Source of the DNA: an uncultured Myxococcales bacterium
Lineage (GTDB): Bacteria; Myxococcota_A; UBA9042
Reading direction: 5' to 3'
Length of the DNA stretch: 48,907 nucleotides
Assembly (NCBI GenBank): GCA_903955385.1
Contig: CAJBNH010000105.1
Coordinates: forward strand, 1 to 48,907
The notes beneath the pieces were generated by a model. The model saw only the letters and a program-made list of their open reading frames with translations, did not search any database and was not told the DNA's origin. A program made the position numbers and the translations under genes. This document shows, in pieces, positions 16,048-24,117 of the stretch; within the stretch, counting starts at the first letter, position 1, and each line of letters opens with the position of its first letter.

Positions 16048-17595
16048 CTAGACGGTCGGCTTCTCTTCAGCGTCCTTCTTTTCTTCCTTGGGATCCGAGA
16101 GCTTGCCCAGATACTCGGGCATCTCGACGCCGCCGATGTCGCGCATCATCGTCAGCACCGGGGGCAGCGTAGACGCCATCGACTTCAGGAAGTTGGCGGT
16201 CGCGGACTTGCCGTCGCCCTTGTCGCTGTCCCAGACCACCACCTTGTCGAACTTGATGTTCTGGATGGCTTCCGAGGCCTTGTCGGCCAAGTGGTCCATG
16301 TGCTCGAGCATCAGCAGCTGGAAGGCCTGACTGGAACCGCCGGTCGCTTGGATGATCTCGCGCAGACCCTCGCCCTTGCGGCGCAGCGTCTCGTAATTAC
16401 CGCGGGCCTCGGCATCCAGCTTGGCGAAGATGGCGGCGGCCTGCGCCAAAGCTGCGATCTTGACGCGCTCTGCATCGGCTTCGGCGTCGACCACGATCTT
16501 GGCCTTTTCGGCCTTCGCGACAGCCTCGACCTCTGCGCGCTTCTCGGCCTCGATCTTCTTGGCAAGCTCAGTGGCGGCCGCGGTCTGTGCGACGTATTGC
16601 GCTTGCAGCACGGCCGCTTCCGCCTCACGACGGCGGGTCTCTGCGCGCTGCATCGCCTCGGCCTGCCGCACCTGCAGGTCGGCGTTGACGGCAGCGATCC
16701 GGCCCTGGGCCTTGTTCTCGCCCTCGACAGCCTGTGCGTCGGCATCGGCCACACGTACGCGCTTCTGCTGCTCGGCTTCCTTGACCGACGATTCCCGCTC
16801 CAACGACGCCCGCTGCTCACCGATGACGCGGTCGCGCTCCAGATTGGCGACCTCGATCGCCTGCTCCTGCTGGGCCTTGGTCACGCCGATCTGCCGATCG
16901 CGCTCAGCGTCTGCCACCGAAACCGCGCGCTCTCGCTCAGCGTTGGCCACGCCGATGGCACCGCGCTTCTGCTGCTCGGCGACGTCGATCACGGCCTGCT
17001 GGATGGCCTCGGACGCAGCCTTGCGGCCAATCGCCTCGATGTACCCGGATTCATCCGTGATGTCGGTGATGTTCACGTTGATCAGCACCAAGCCGATCTT
17101 GCGAAGCTCGGGCTCCAGACCCTCCTTGATCGACTCGCGGAAGGTGTCTCGGTCGCGGTTGATGTTCTCGATCTTCAGCCCTGCAATCACCTGACGCAGC
17201 TGGCCAAAGATGATGTCGCGCGCCTGGTCGATGATCTGCTGGCGGGTCAGCCCCAGCAGACGGACGGCCGCGGCATTCATCAGCTCGTTCTCGGTGCCGA
17301 TGGCGACGGTGAACACGGACGGGACGTTGACGCGGATGTTCTCGGCAGAGAGTGCACCCGACAGGGGGATCTCGATCTGCAGCGGGTCGAGCGCCAAGTA
17401 TGCGTAATTCTGAATCAACGGCCAGATGAATGCGCCGCCGCCGTGCAGGCACCGGGCCGACTGACCGCCGCCCACCTTGCCGTACACCACCAGAATCTGG
17501 TTCGAAGGGCAGCGGCGGTACCGCGTCATCAGCAGCAACAGGAAGCTGAACAGCAGCAGGGTCGCGAAGACGACGATCAGGACAAGAATGCTCAT
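16048..17595 (-). CDS. Flotillin-family (SPFH/Band 7) membrane protein
   Basis: A 515-residue flotillin-like protein of the FloT/YqiK type. The N-terminal helix (LVLIVVFATLLLFSFLLLLM) is followed by a short basic segment and YRRCPSNQILVVYGKV, the usual flotillin entry into the SPFH domain (~30-200). Residues ~200-430 are a long coiled coil rich in Ala-Glu and Glu-Arg steps (VANAERERAVSVADAERDR, RRREAEAAVLQAQ). A C-terminal segment, LPPVLTMMRDIGGVEMPEYL, precedes a Lys/Glu-rich tail. Flotillins scaffold ordered membrane domains. It lies 36 bases downstream of an NfeD-like gene on the same strand, a partnership seen widely (YuaF-FloT, YqiJ-YqiK). Confidence 0.93.
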   Translation of the reverse strand: MSILVLIVVFATLLLFSFLLLLMTRYRRCPSNQILVVYGKVGGGQSARCLHGGGAFIWPLIQNYAYLALDPLQIEIPLSGALSAENIRVNVPSVFTVAIGTENELMNAAAVRLLGLTRQQIIDQARDIIFGQLRQVIAGLKIENINRDRDTFRESIKEGLEPELRKIGLVLINVNITDITDESGYIEAIGRKAASEAIQQAVIDVAEQQKRGAIGVANAERERAVSVADAERDRQIGVTKAQQEQAIEVANLERDRVIGEQRASLERESSVKEAEQQKRVRVADADAQAVEGENKAQGRIAAVNADLQVRQAEAMQRAETRRREAEAAVLQAQYVAQTAAATELAKKIEAEKRAEVEAVAKAEKAKIVVDAEADAERVKIAALAQAAAIFAKLDAEARGNYETLRRKGEGLREIIQATGGSSQAFQLLMLEHMDHLADKASEAIQNIKFDKVVVWDSDKGDGKSATANFLKSMASTLPPVLTMMRDIGGVEMPEYLGKLSDPKEEKKDAEEKPTV

Positions 17596-17631
17596 CTGAA
17601 CGCTCCAGAAAAGTACTTGCGCCGCAATAGG

Positions 17632-18189
17632 TTATCGAACGCGCGTGACCTCGAATGTCTGCACGTCGATTTGCCGAACCACCTCGACCATGGCACCGGT
17701 CGGGATGGTAGGACCGGGGGTCATCGCCTGCAACTCGACTTCGCGCTGGTCGACCTGCACGGTGATCTTGCCGGTGCCCGCGTTCTGTCCCGGGATGCGC
17801 AGGTAGACGCGCGCGGTCTGGCCCACGGCCTTCTCGATCCGCAGCGTCCCCGACGACTGCAAGGCCACCATGCCTCGCATCATCAGCACCACGATGGCCA
17901 TCGCCGCCACGCCGGCCAGCGTTGCGATCACCAGCTTCAGCGGCCCGCCCTGAACGCCCAGCTCGTCGGCCGCCAGTCCGGCTAGACCAAAGAAGGCCAG
18001 GAAGGCCGTCAGGCTCTTCAGCGACAGCAAGCCGAAGAAGAAGCTGGAGTCGTGACCGCCGTCGCCGGCGTGCGCGTCGACATGCAGGTCGCCAGCGAAA
18101 TCGTGGTCCAAGCCCAGAATCTGCAACAGGATCTGGATGGCTAGCAGTGTGCAGCCCACAGCGGCCGTGATCAGGAACAGCAGGTGCAT
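17632..18189 (-). CDS. NfeD-like membrane protein, flotillin partner
   Basis: A 185-residue protein starting at ATG 18189 with GGAGGG upstream; the longer frame to 18420 is rejected. It opens with a hydrophobic helix (LLFLITAAVGCTLLAIQILL), then a His/Asp-rich loop (DHDFAGDLHVDAHAGDGGHD), two or more further helices, and a C-terminal OB-fold-like segment (SGTLRIEKAVGQTARVYL to VRQIDVQTFEVTRVR). This is the short NfeD1b/YqiJ-type layout without the protease domain. It is immediately upstream of, and probably co-transcribed with, the flotillin gene. Its likely role is in flotillin assembly or membrane-domain organisation. Confidence 0.85.
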   Translation of the reverse strand: MHLLFLITAAVGCTLLAIQILLQILGLDHDFAGDLHVDAHAGDGGHDSSFFFGLLSLKSLTAFLAFFGLAGLAADELGVQGGPLKLVIATLAGVAAMAIVVLMMRGMVALQSSGTLRIEKAVGQTARVYLRIPGQNAGTGKITVQVDQREVELQAMTPGPTIPTGAMVEVVRQIDVQTFEVTRVR

Positions 18190-18299
18190 CGGGAAAGCCC
18201 TCCGTCGCGGCCGACTTTGGCGGCGGGTTTGGTCCGTGACCGGTGGCAGAGCATAGGCAAGCGGGAACGCTGCGGCAATCGTCCTTTGCGGCAGAGCGC

Positions 18300-18593
18300 T
18301 CAGCGCAGCTTTCGGCCCGGCGGACCCGACAGCCAACCGCCTTGCATGCCAAGGGCTTCTGCCATGTGGGCGTCGCACAGGGCGTCGTCTCTCCCCTCGG
18401 CAACCCGCGCCGCTGCGCACTCACCGCAAATTTGCGCCTCGTCGTACACACGGTCGGCACGCAGGGCAGAGAACCCTTGCATCACGCGCAGATCCCCGCG
18501 CTCATCGGCACGTTCGTCGACCCAGGACGGGCCACGGCGCGCGGGGGCGGCGGGGGACGCTTCTCGGGGCGGACGACCGCCATCCTTCGCCAT
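18300..18593 (-). CDS. Small Cys-rich protein, possible zinc-binding
   Basis: A 97-residue protein. The ATG at 18593 lies 8 bases after the stop of the upstream SRPBCC gene, and GAGG (in TGAGGCCTCCG) precedes it. The first ~30 residues are basic and Pro/Ala-rich. The C-terminal part looks folded: VMQGFSALRADRVYDEAQIC, then C-x2-C-x12-C-x2-H (ICGECAAARVAEGRDDALCD, then AH), a plausible zinc knuckle. The longer frame back to 18992 is a shadow of the SRPBCC gene. No family is recognised. It is probably cytoplasmic and co-expressed with the SRPBCC gene. Confidence 0.6.
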   Translation of the reverse strand: MAKDGGRPPREASPAAPARRGPSWVDERADERGDLRVMQGFSALRADRVYDEAQICGECAAARVAEGRDDALCDAHMAEALGMQGGWLSGPPGRKLR

Positions 18594-18601
18594 CGGAGGC
18601 C

Positions 18602-19054
18602 TCACGTGGGCAACGGTCGACGTGCCTGGGTCTCGGCCCGCGCCTGGACCTGACGCAGCATCGTCGGCAGGTTGAACTCCGCCAGCCGCCTGAGGATCAC
18701 ATCCGGGATCGGCACCGTCACGTCCAGCTGCAGCTGGTACGCCAAGTGGCAGCGGGCGCCCGAATCGAGCGGCGAGAGGTCCCACGCGCCATCGTTGACG
18801 GCCAGGTTCTCTCCCTCCACCAGCTTCCAGGCGATGCGACTGTAGGGCGTGGCGTGCATCCTGACGCGGTAGTGGCGGGTGCGGATGAAGGTGACGAACT
18901 GGGTCAGCTCTTGCGTCCAGGGTTCGCTGTCGGCGTGCACCTCGACGTCGATGACGTCGGTCATGAAGTCGGGATAGTGTTCCGCATCCCACAGCACACC
19001 GAACACGACCTCAGGCGGCGCGGCGACGTCGATCTCGCAGTGGCACTGGAACAT
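18602..19054 (-). CDS. SRPBCC/START-like (polyketide cyclase, ribosome-associated toxin RatA type) protein
   Basis: A 150-residue protein starting at ATG 19054 with AGAGGA upstream; the frame extension to 19267 runs into the divergent promoter region and is rejected. The opening CHCEIDVAAPPEVVFGVLWD, then AEHYPDFMTDVIDVEV, is the usual first strand and helix of the SRPBCC ligand-binding fold (COQ10/RatA/aromatase group). It ends in a helix (IPDVILRRLAEFNLPTMLRQ) that closes the hydrophobic cavity in this fold. A lipid or quinone ligand is typical; none can be named here. It is divergent from the CRP/FNR gene and upstream of the small Cys-rich gene. Confidence 0.85.
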   Translation of the reverse strand: MFQCHCEIDVAAPPEVVFGVLWDAEHYPDFMTDVIDVEVHADSEPWTQELTQFVTFIRTRHYRVRMHATPYSRIAWKLVEGENLAVNDGAWDLSPLDSGARCHLAYQLQLDVTVPIPDVILRRLAEFNLPTMLRQVQARAETQARRPLPT

Positions 19055-19174
19055 CGCGAATCCTCTTGCCCTCGGGGCGAGTCGCGGGCAGGGTCGGATC
19101 GTGCCGTGGGCGGACGGCAGGCGCAACACCGTCGACGATTCCCCTGCCAACTCCCACCAGCTTCCGAACGTGCG

Positions 19175-19203
19175 TTGTCGCCTTGATCCGGGTTGCGTAG
19201 AGT
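19175..19203 (+). promoter_or_regulatory. Candidate promoter of the CRP/FNR-type gene
   Basis: TTGTCG at 19175-19180 and TAGAGT at 19198-19203 are 17 bases apart, about 43 bases before the preferred ATG at 19246, in the divergent gap. The match to a sigma70 consensus is moderate. Confidence 0.4.
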
Positions 19204-19245
19204 AGCGGCGGTTGCCGATGGGGCGGATTGCCCTCGGAGATGTCC

Positions 19246-19971
19246 ATGGATGAGCGCCCCGGGCCACCCCGAGCGACAGGCTGCTTGACTTGCCGAAACT
19301 GCGGCGAGACCGAGTGGTCCTCGCTGGACAGGGAGGGCCTTGACCTGCTCAACCAGGTCAAGGTCTCGAACACCTATCAACCGGGCCAAGTCATCTTCTA
19401 CCAAGGCAATCCGTGCTTGGGCCTGTACTGCATCGAGTCCGGCGCCGTCGCCGTGCGCATGACGGATCCACACGGCAACTCCGCGATCGTGCGAATGGCC
19501 TGCAGCGGCGAGACCTTGGGCTACCGGGCGTACTTTGCCGGCCAACCGTACCACGCGAGCGCCGATGCCCTGACAGCGACGCGGGTCTGCTTCATCGACA
19601 GGAGTGCGGTGCGACACCTGCTCGACCACAACCCCATGGTCGGCATGGCTTTCTTGAAGCGCATGGCTGAGGATCTGGAGGACGCAGAGGAAGCCAAGCT
19701 CCACTCGATGTCGCTGTCAGTGCGCGCGCGGGTGGCGCACCTGCTGCTGGTGCTGAAGGAGCGTTTCGGTACGGTGGGCGCCGACGGCAGGCTGGTGATC
19801 GAATTGCCGTTGTCACGTCAGGACATGGCCGCAATGGTCGGCACGCGCCCAGAGACGATCGCCCGGGCCGTCCGCAGCCTTGAGGCGCAGAACGTCGCGC
19901 ACTTCACGGGTCGACAGGTCGTGGTGCCAGATCTGGACGCACTGCTGGATTTGATCGAGGTGCAAGTGTAG
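19246..19971 (+). CDS. CRP/FNR-family transcription regulator with N-terminal Cys cluster
   Basis: A 241-residue regulator. The ATG at 19246 has GGAG six bases upstream; in-frame TTG 19228 and ATG 19240 are alternatives. The N-terminus holds C-x2-C-x2-C (CLTCRNC), followed by a cyclic-nucleotide-like beta-roll (YQPGQVIFYQGNPCLGLYCI, then ACSGETLGYRAYFAG), the long dimerisation helix and a winged helix-turn-helix (SRQDMAAMVGTRPETIARAV) whose recognition helix has E-x2-x-R spacing as in FNR. The cysteines (three at the N-terminus, several in the roll) are consistent with a [4Fe-4S] oxygen or redox sensor, but spacing differs from E. coli FNR. A link to the cbb3 oxidase locus further right is plausible but unproven. 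Confidence 0.88.
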   Translation: MDERPGPPRATGCLTCRNCGETEWSSLDREGLDLLNQVKVSNTYQPGQVIFYQGNPCLGLYCIESGAVAVRMTDPHGNSAIVRMACSGETLGYRAYFAGQPYHASADALTATRVCFIDRSAVRHLLDHNPMVGMAFLKRMAEDLEDAEEAKLHSMSLSVRARVAHLLLVLKERFGTVGADGRLVIELPLSRQDMAAMVGTRPETIARAVRSLEAQNVAHFTGRQVVVPDLDALLDLIEVQV

Positions 19972-19982
19972 CGGTTTGGGTG

Positions 19983-20126
19983 TCAGGACACCGCGTCGGC
20001 GGCGGCGACCGGGTCCATCCACATGACCTCCCAGATGTGGCCGTCGGGATCGGCGTAGTTGCGTCCGTACATGAAGCCGTGCTCCTGCGTCGCGTAGAGG
20101 TCCGCCAAGTATTCACCGTGAACCAT
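19983..20126 (-). pseudogene. C-terminal remnant of a VOC/glyoxalase-family gene
   Basis: On the minus strand this stretch translates to about 47 residues ending at a TGA (19983-19985). It contains LADLYATQEHGFMYGRNYAD followed by PDGHIWEVMWMDP. The motif F-M-Y-G-R-x-Y-x-D-P-D-G-H-I-W-E-V is the closing strand region of VOC (vicinal oxygen chelate) proteins, where the Glu is a metal ligand. Complete members have about 120-140 residues. The first half is missing: an in-frame stop lies at 20169-20171, and the sequence beyond is the promoter region of the next + strand operon. It is most simply a gene truncated by deletion or rearrangement. Confidence 0.8.
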
Positions 20127-20191
20127 TTCCGGTGACGCGGAAAATCGAAAAGAAACAATTCCCGTCCCTCACCGCGGGTCATCATTTCCTG

Positions 20192-20220
20192 TTGACCCGA
20201 AGCCGCACGGCCCCTACCGT
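20192..20220 (+). promoter_or_regulatory. Candidate promoter for the 20239-23629 operon
   Basis: TTGACC at 20192-20197 and TACCGT at 20215-20220 are separated by 17 bases, 19 bases before the first possible start codon. It lies next to an A-rich stretch (20139-20160) that is unusual in this GC-rich window. Confidence 0.5.
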
Positions 20221-20238
20221 GGCGGTCAAGTTTGGCGT

Positions 20239-21240
20239 TTGAGGGTGGACAGGCGCCGAGCGGACCGAGATGGCTTTGTGACTCGCGGGGGAACGCAACT
20301 GGCGACTTCAATTCCAGCGCTTTGGGGACTCCCCAAGCGTGCACGACCGTTTGTGACTCTCGTCACGGCGGCGCTGCTGCTTGCGACGTCGAGTGCTGCT
20401 CGCGCAGAGGACAACTACTTCACCGAAACCCATTACGACCTCGGCATCCAGTCGGTGCAGAGCTTGTCGTTCGGTGGCGTCTCTGCGTCGGGAACGGCGG
20501 TGCATCTGACCGAGCACAACGGCCTGATCTCGCGTGTGCCCTACCTCCTGGTGTACATCTTCGGGGTGGCGCAAGCAGGCGGCGATGTCCGGATGGTCAG
20601 CGGCTACAGCGAGAGCTCCAGCGAAAGCCAACTGGACTTCGTGACGGGCAACGGCAAGGTCGTCGACTCCAAGCGCATCATCTCGACCAGCAGGAACCTG
20701 ACCGTCGGGTTCATCCCCCTGACCGAGGAAGAGAAGGCCAGGCGCGATGAGGGCCTGGAGCGGCTCGGCGGGACGATGACCGTGCTCGCCATGCTGACGT
20801 CGCACTTTGACCTGGTGTACCTGCCGAACCGCGACGACGGTCACCTGCGGGGATTTCGGGCGTCGCTGTACCCCCTTGCGATTGGGATCACGCGGTACGC
20901 CGAGATCGCCGTCGGCTACGCGGACACGCGCTTGAAGGTGACGGCCACGGATCCGGCCACCGGCCAGCGACGCAACGTGCAGCATCAAGCGCGGGCCATT
21001 GCGGCGCGTGTGGGTCTGGCCCCGGTGCGCTCGCTCGTGTTGGTCGGGGAGTACGAGGCCAACCTGCAGCGGGCCGACGGCGCAAGCTTCGGCTTCACGG
21101 CCGATTCGACGATCCGGGCCTCAGCTGCGCTGTCGATCCCGTATGTGGAAAGGCTGTTCTGCAAGCTCGCCGCCGAACGTATCGGCCTGGCGAGCAGCGA
21201 CCCGTGGGGCACTTCACTCGAATTCGGGATGCGGTTCTGA
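20239..21240 (+). CDS. Predicted outer-membrane/periplasmic beta-rich protein
   Basis: Up to 333 residues. The start is uncertain: TTG 20239 is the longest, with GTG 20245 and GTG 20278 as alternatives; any of them leads into a signal peptide (FVTLVTAALLLATSSAARA, cleavage predicted after ARA). The mature protein has alternating hydrophobic strands (YAEIAVGYADTRLKVTAT, ARAIAARVGLAPVRSLVLVG, STIRASAALSIPYVERLF) and ends LEFGMRF, with a terminal Phe as in outer-membrane barrels. No family was recognised. It is the first gene of a coupled operon: its TGA overlaps the next ATG by one base. Confidence 0.75.
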   Translation: MRVDRRRADRDGFVTRGGTQLATSIPALWGLPKRARPFVTLVTAALLLATSSAARAEDNYFTETHYDLGIQSVQSLSFGGVSASGTAVHLTEHNGLISRVPYLLVYIFGVAQAGGDVRMVSGYSESSSESQLDFVTGNGKVVDSKRIISTSRNLTVGFIPLTEEEKARRDEGLERLGGTMTVLAMLTSHFDLVYLPNRDDGHLRGFRASLYPLAIGITRYAEIAVGYADTRLKVTATDPATGQRRNVQHQARAIAARVGLAPVRSLVLVGEYEANLQRADGASFGFTADSTIRASAALSIPYVERLFCKLAAERIGLASSDPWGTSLEFGMRF

Positions 21241-21962
21241 TGCGCACTCGTCTTGCCACCCTCGCGGGGATCCTCTGCCTTCTCGGGGCCGAGATCCCCC
21301 ACGCCGCCGCAGAGCCGACAGCGATGCTGCCCGGCGTGATCGAGACGGATCGGCAGTCCAACGTGTACCTGGCGGTCGCCCTCAGCAAGATCGCCTCGGA
21401 CACCCTGGGCGACAACCACGGCAGCCCGCCCGCGAAGTACGACGGCTGGGGCTACGGCATGACCGTGCGCGGCGAGGCCGTCAGCCTGGCCACCCGCTAC
21501 GGCGGCACGTTCGGCGCTACGTTCGACTTCGACTTCTTCCTCGTCACACCTGGTGCGATTGCCGGTCCCGAGGAGCCGGCCGTCTCGTACGTCTTCTTGG
21601 GGTTCACCCCGGCGCTCGCCCTGGGCGTGTTCAAGACCGCGTCCTACTCGCTTGCCTTGGAGCTGGGCGCGCCCCTCAACACCGACTTCTACGGCTTGTC
21701 GGCCGGCGGATTTGGACAAATCGGCTGGATGTACCTGGGGTACCGGATGCGCACCGGCACGGGCTGGCGCGGGCAAGAGGTCCTCGACGAGCGGGTGCGG
21801 TTCGGCCTCGCAGGATTCGACACCGACTACGCCGACAAGACGTTCTTCGGCCTCGAGATCATCGACGGCTACAGCGAAGACGACAAAGGCAATGCCAATC
21901 TCGGGTCGCTGTTCAGGGGAAGCTACACCATGGTCTCCCTGGTTGTGAGCGTCGGCCGATGA
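21240..21962 (+). CDS. Exported beta-rich protein of unknown function
   Basis: A 240-residue protein starting at ATG 21240, sharing one base with the upstream stop. A clear signal peptide (RLATLAGILCLLGAEIPHAAA, about 25 residues with the Met, cleavage after AAA) precedes a Gly/aromatic-rich, strand-like body (TRYGGTFGATFDFDFFLVTP, YVFLGFTPALALGVFKTASY, GQIGWMYLGYRMRTG). It resembles an outer-membrane barrel or a periplasmic beta protein, but no family is recognised. Its stop overlaps the ATG of the FGE-RCC1 gene, so all three genes are translationally coupled and their products probably act together at the cell surface. Confidence 0.75.
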   Translation: MRTRLATLAGILCLLGAEIPHAAAEPTAMLPGVIETDRQSNVYLAVALSKIASDTLGDNHGSPPAKYDGWGYGMTVRGEAVSLATRYGGTFGATFDFDFFLVTPGAIAGPEEPAVSYVFLGFTPALALGVFKTASYSLALELGAPLNTDFYGLSAGGFGQIGWMYLGYRMRTGTGWRGQEVLDERVRFGLAGFDTDYADKTFFGLEIIDGYSEDDKGNANLGSLFRGSYTMVSLVVSVGR

Positions 21963-23629
21963 AGCACCTCGTCTGGCCGCTCCTCATCGTCCTCAGTTCC
22001 TGCATCGTGCCGCAGCATCGGTTCGACCGCGCCGAGGAGTTCGTCGCGCCGCCCCCAGCCGAGCTGGTGGCCTCGGTGAAGATGACGCCGATTCCGGCAG
22101 GCGTGTCGATCCAGGGGAGCAGCCAGGGCCTTGCCAAGCCGCCCCTCTACGAGCCGGGCTACGACAGCCAGCCCGTTCACCGGGTCTACACCTCGGGCTA
22201 CGAAATCTCGACCGAGTGCGTCGCCGACGCGAGCTACGGCGCGTGCGTCATGGCGAATGCCTGCCCGGCCCTGGCATGGGGCGGCAAGGTCGCCGGTGCC
22301 GGGGCAGCGGCCTTCTGCAAGTGGATCGGCATGCGACTGCCGACCGAGGCCGAGCTCGAGCGGGCAGTCCGCGGCGACGCTGGCGCGCCCACCGTGTCGG
22401 TTCCCAGCCCGTGGGGTTTGGCGACGTGCGGCAACGGCACGACGGCGCAGTGGGTGATGGACGACTACCAGTGCGACGCGTACGTCGGGCGCGCCTGGGC
22501 CAACCCGTTGGCAAAAGGGTCCTCGCCCTTGTATCGCCTGTTCTCCTCCGCGTTGGCGGAAAGGTTGCAGCCTGCCGAGGCCTTCAGCTTCCGCTGCGCC
22601 CGAAACGTCGATGCGACGCCCCCGCCGCAACCGCCCAAACTGCCCGTCTGCCAAGGCAATTGCAGCGTCGTCGGCCTGGCGCTGGGCGAGCGCTTCGGCT
22701 GCGCCCTGCGCGGCGACGCCAGCGTGTGGTGTTGGGGCAGCAACGACCGCGGGCAGCTCGGGACCGGTCAGGTCTTCGATGCGATGCCCGCTTCTGCGGC
22801 CCTGCCGGTGGCCGTGACCGACACGGCCGAGATCGGCGTCGGCCTTGCGTTTGCGTGTGCGCGCGGCAACTCCTTCGACGTGCGCTGCTGGGGAGACAAC
22901 CGCGGCGGCCAGATCGGCGGTTCTACCAATCCAAGAGAAGACAAGCCGTTTACCGTGGTCGGCGGCGCGACGCACCTGGCGGTTGCCGGCAACCACGGGT
23001 GCGTCATTCTGCAGAATCAATCGGTGTCGTGTTGGGGCCATGGCGGCGCGGACTCGGGCGGCTTGGGGCCGACCACGGCGACGCCGATCGGGCTCACCGG
23101 CGCCACCGCTCTTGCGGCCAGCGAAACCAGCGACTGCGCGATCGTCGGCTCCACGGTTCGCTGCTGGGGTATGCTGATCGACGACGCCGGACAACTCGCC
23201 TACACCACGGCCGCCGCCGCGCGTGTGTACAACATCGAGGCAAGCGCGATCGCGATCGGCGAGGGCCACTGGTGCGCCGTCGTCGGCAAGCAGGTGCACT
23301 GCTGGGGCAACCGCGGCCATTGGGGTGGTGCCGGGCTGGCGACAACCCCTGAAGTCGTCACGACCGCAACCGTGGTGCCGAGGTTGTTCGCGTCGGGGAC
23401 CAACACCTTGGTGATCGACCCCAGCAATCTGATCCTCGAGGTCAATACGGTGTTCCCCAAGGGCTGGTTCTCAGACGCCCTGGTCGCCGGTCTGGCTCCG
23501 GCAACCGAGGGAGGCGGCTGCACTTCCAGGGATGCCGAAATCCGCTGCTTTGGCATGGAGCGCGGTCAGCTCGGTCGCGGCAACGGCTGCAACCTGGAAC
23601 AAGTGGCCAGTCCTCTGTTGCTGCCGTAG
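21959..23629 (+). CDS. Lipoprotein with a formylglycine-generating-enzyme-like domain and RCC1 repeats
   Basis: A 556-residue protein starting at ATG 21959. The signal LVWPLLIVLSSC ends at a lipobox Cys. Residues ~41-213 resemble the FGE-sulfatase/SUMF1 fold: it opens MTPIPAGVSIQGSS, continues YEISTECVADASYG, has FCKWIGMRLPTEAELERAVR and WVMDDYQCDAY, and ends EAFSFRCARN, the usual closing FRCA. The middle is shorter than in active enzymes, and the copper-binding Cys pair cannot be identified with certainty, so it may be a binding rather than catalytic version. Residues ~225-550 are RCC1-type propeller repeats marked by VWCWGSNDRGQLG, VRCWGDNRGGQIG, VSCWGHGG and VHCWGNRG, with an unusually Cys-rich blade motif. 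It is the last gene of the three-gene operon. Confidence 0.85.
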   Translation: MKHLVWPLLIVLSSCIVPQHRFDRAEEFVAPPPAELVASVKMTPIPAGVSIQGSSQGLAKPPLYEPGYDSQPVHRVYTSGYEISTECVADASYGACVMANACPALAWGGKVAGAGAAAFCKWIGMRLPTEAELERAVRGDAGAPTVSVPSPWGLATCGNGTTAQWVMDDYQCDAYVGRAWANPLAKGSSPLYRLFSSALAERLQPAEAFSFRCARNVDATPPPQPPKLPVCQGNCSVVGLALGERFGCALRGDASVWCWGSNDRGQLGTGQVFDAMPASAALPVAVTDTAEIGVGLAFACARGNSFDVRCWGDNRGGQIGGSTNPREDKPFTVVGGATHLAVAGNHGCVILQNQSVSCWGHGGADSGGLGPTTATPIGLTGATALAASETSDCAIVGSTVRCWGMLIDDAGQLAYTTAAAARVYNIEASAIAIGEGHWCAVVGKQVHCWGNRGHWGGAGLATTPEVVTTATVVPRLFASGTNTLVIDPSNLILEVNTVFPKGWFSDALVAGLAPATEGGGCTSRDAEIRCFGMERGQLGRGNGCNLEQVASPLLLP

Positions 23630-23907
23630 CCCGTGCGGCGGTTCCCGAGCTCGACCCGGGTTCTCGAACGCCAGACGCCGAGACCGGGGCCTGGCACCCC
23701 TCGCAAAGAACACGCTGCCCCTACGCCGACATGCGAGCGTCGCAACCCGGACCGAACTTGAGGTTTGGCGTGCCAGTACCCATGACGGTCAGCCGGGCCG
23801 CAACTGGTCTCCGCGACGGCGCATCTTTCCGGAATGTTGCCAAGCAGGTTCTGAGCAGTTCGGACGTCCAACCTGCTGAGACGCTCGCACCGCAGCCCCA
23901 CCGCCAC
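23630..23907. other. Intergenic stretch without a recognisable gene
   Basis: This 278-base gap separates the convergent FGE-RCC1 gene and ccoS. Overlapping open frames exist on both strands but have no ribosome binding site, no family motif and a composition like a shadow. No clear terminator hairpin with a T-run was found. Confidence 0.6.
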
Positions 23908-24117
23908 CTACCCCTCCCCTGCCCCCGACTCCGGCTTCGCAAGCGCCGCCACGTCCTCCGGTGGCCGCGCCTTGGTCTCTGTGTCATCCAGCAGCATCCG
24001 CAACCCTGGCGTCTTCAAGTCGTCGAACTGCCCATGCCGCACCGACCACAGAAACGCGCCCACCGCCGCAGACACGATCAACAACGCCAGCGGAATCACC
24101 AGGAAGAGCACAGACAT
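23908..24117 (-). CDS. ccoS: cbb3 oxidase maturation protein CcoS
   Basis: A 69-residue membrane protein. The N-terminal helix (SVLFLVIPLALLIVSAAVGAF) is followed by the CcoS hallmark LWSVRHGQFDDLKTPG and the LLDD segment, then a short variable tail. CcoS is needed for cofactor insertion into cbb3 oxidases. Its ATG directly follows the TAG of ccoI with no gap, so it is the last gene of the cbb3 operon. Confidence 0.95.
   Translation of the reverse strand: MSVLFLVIPLALLIVSAAVGAFLWSVRHGQFDDLKTPGLRMLLDDTETKARPPEDVAALAKPESGAGEG

Noticed and set aside
16291-17985. 564-residue plus-strand frame opposite flotillin
   Set aside because: Composition is that of a reverse-complement shadow; flotillin and NfeD on the other strand are clear.
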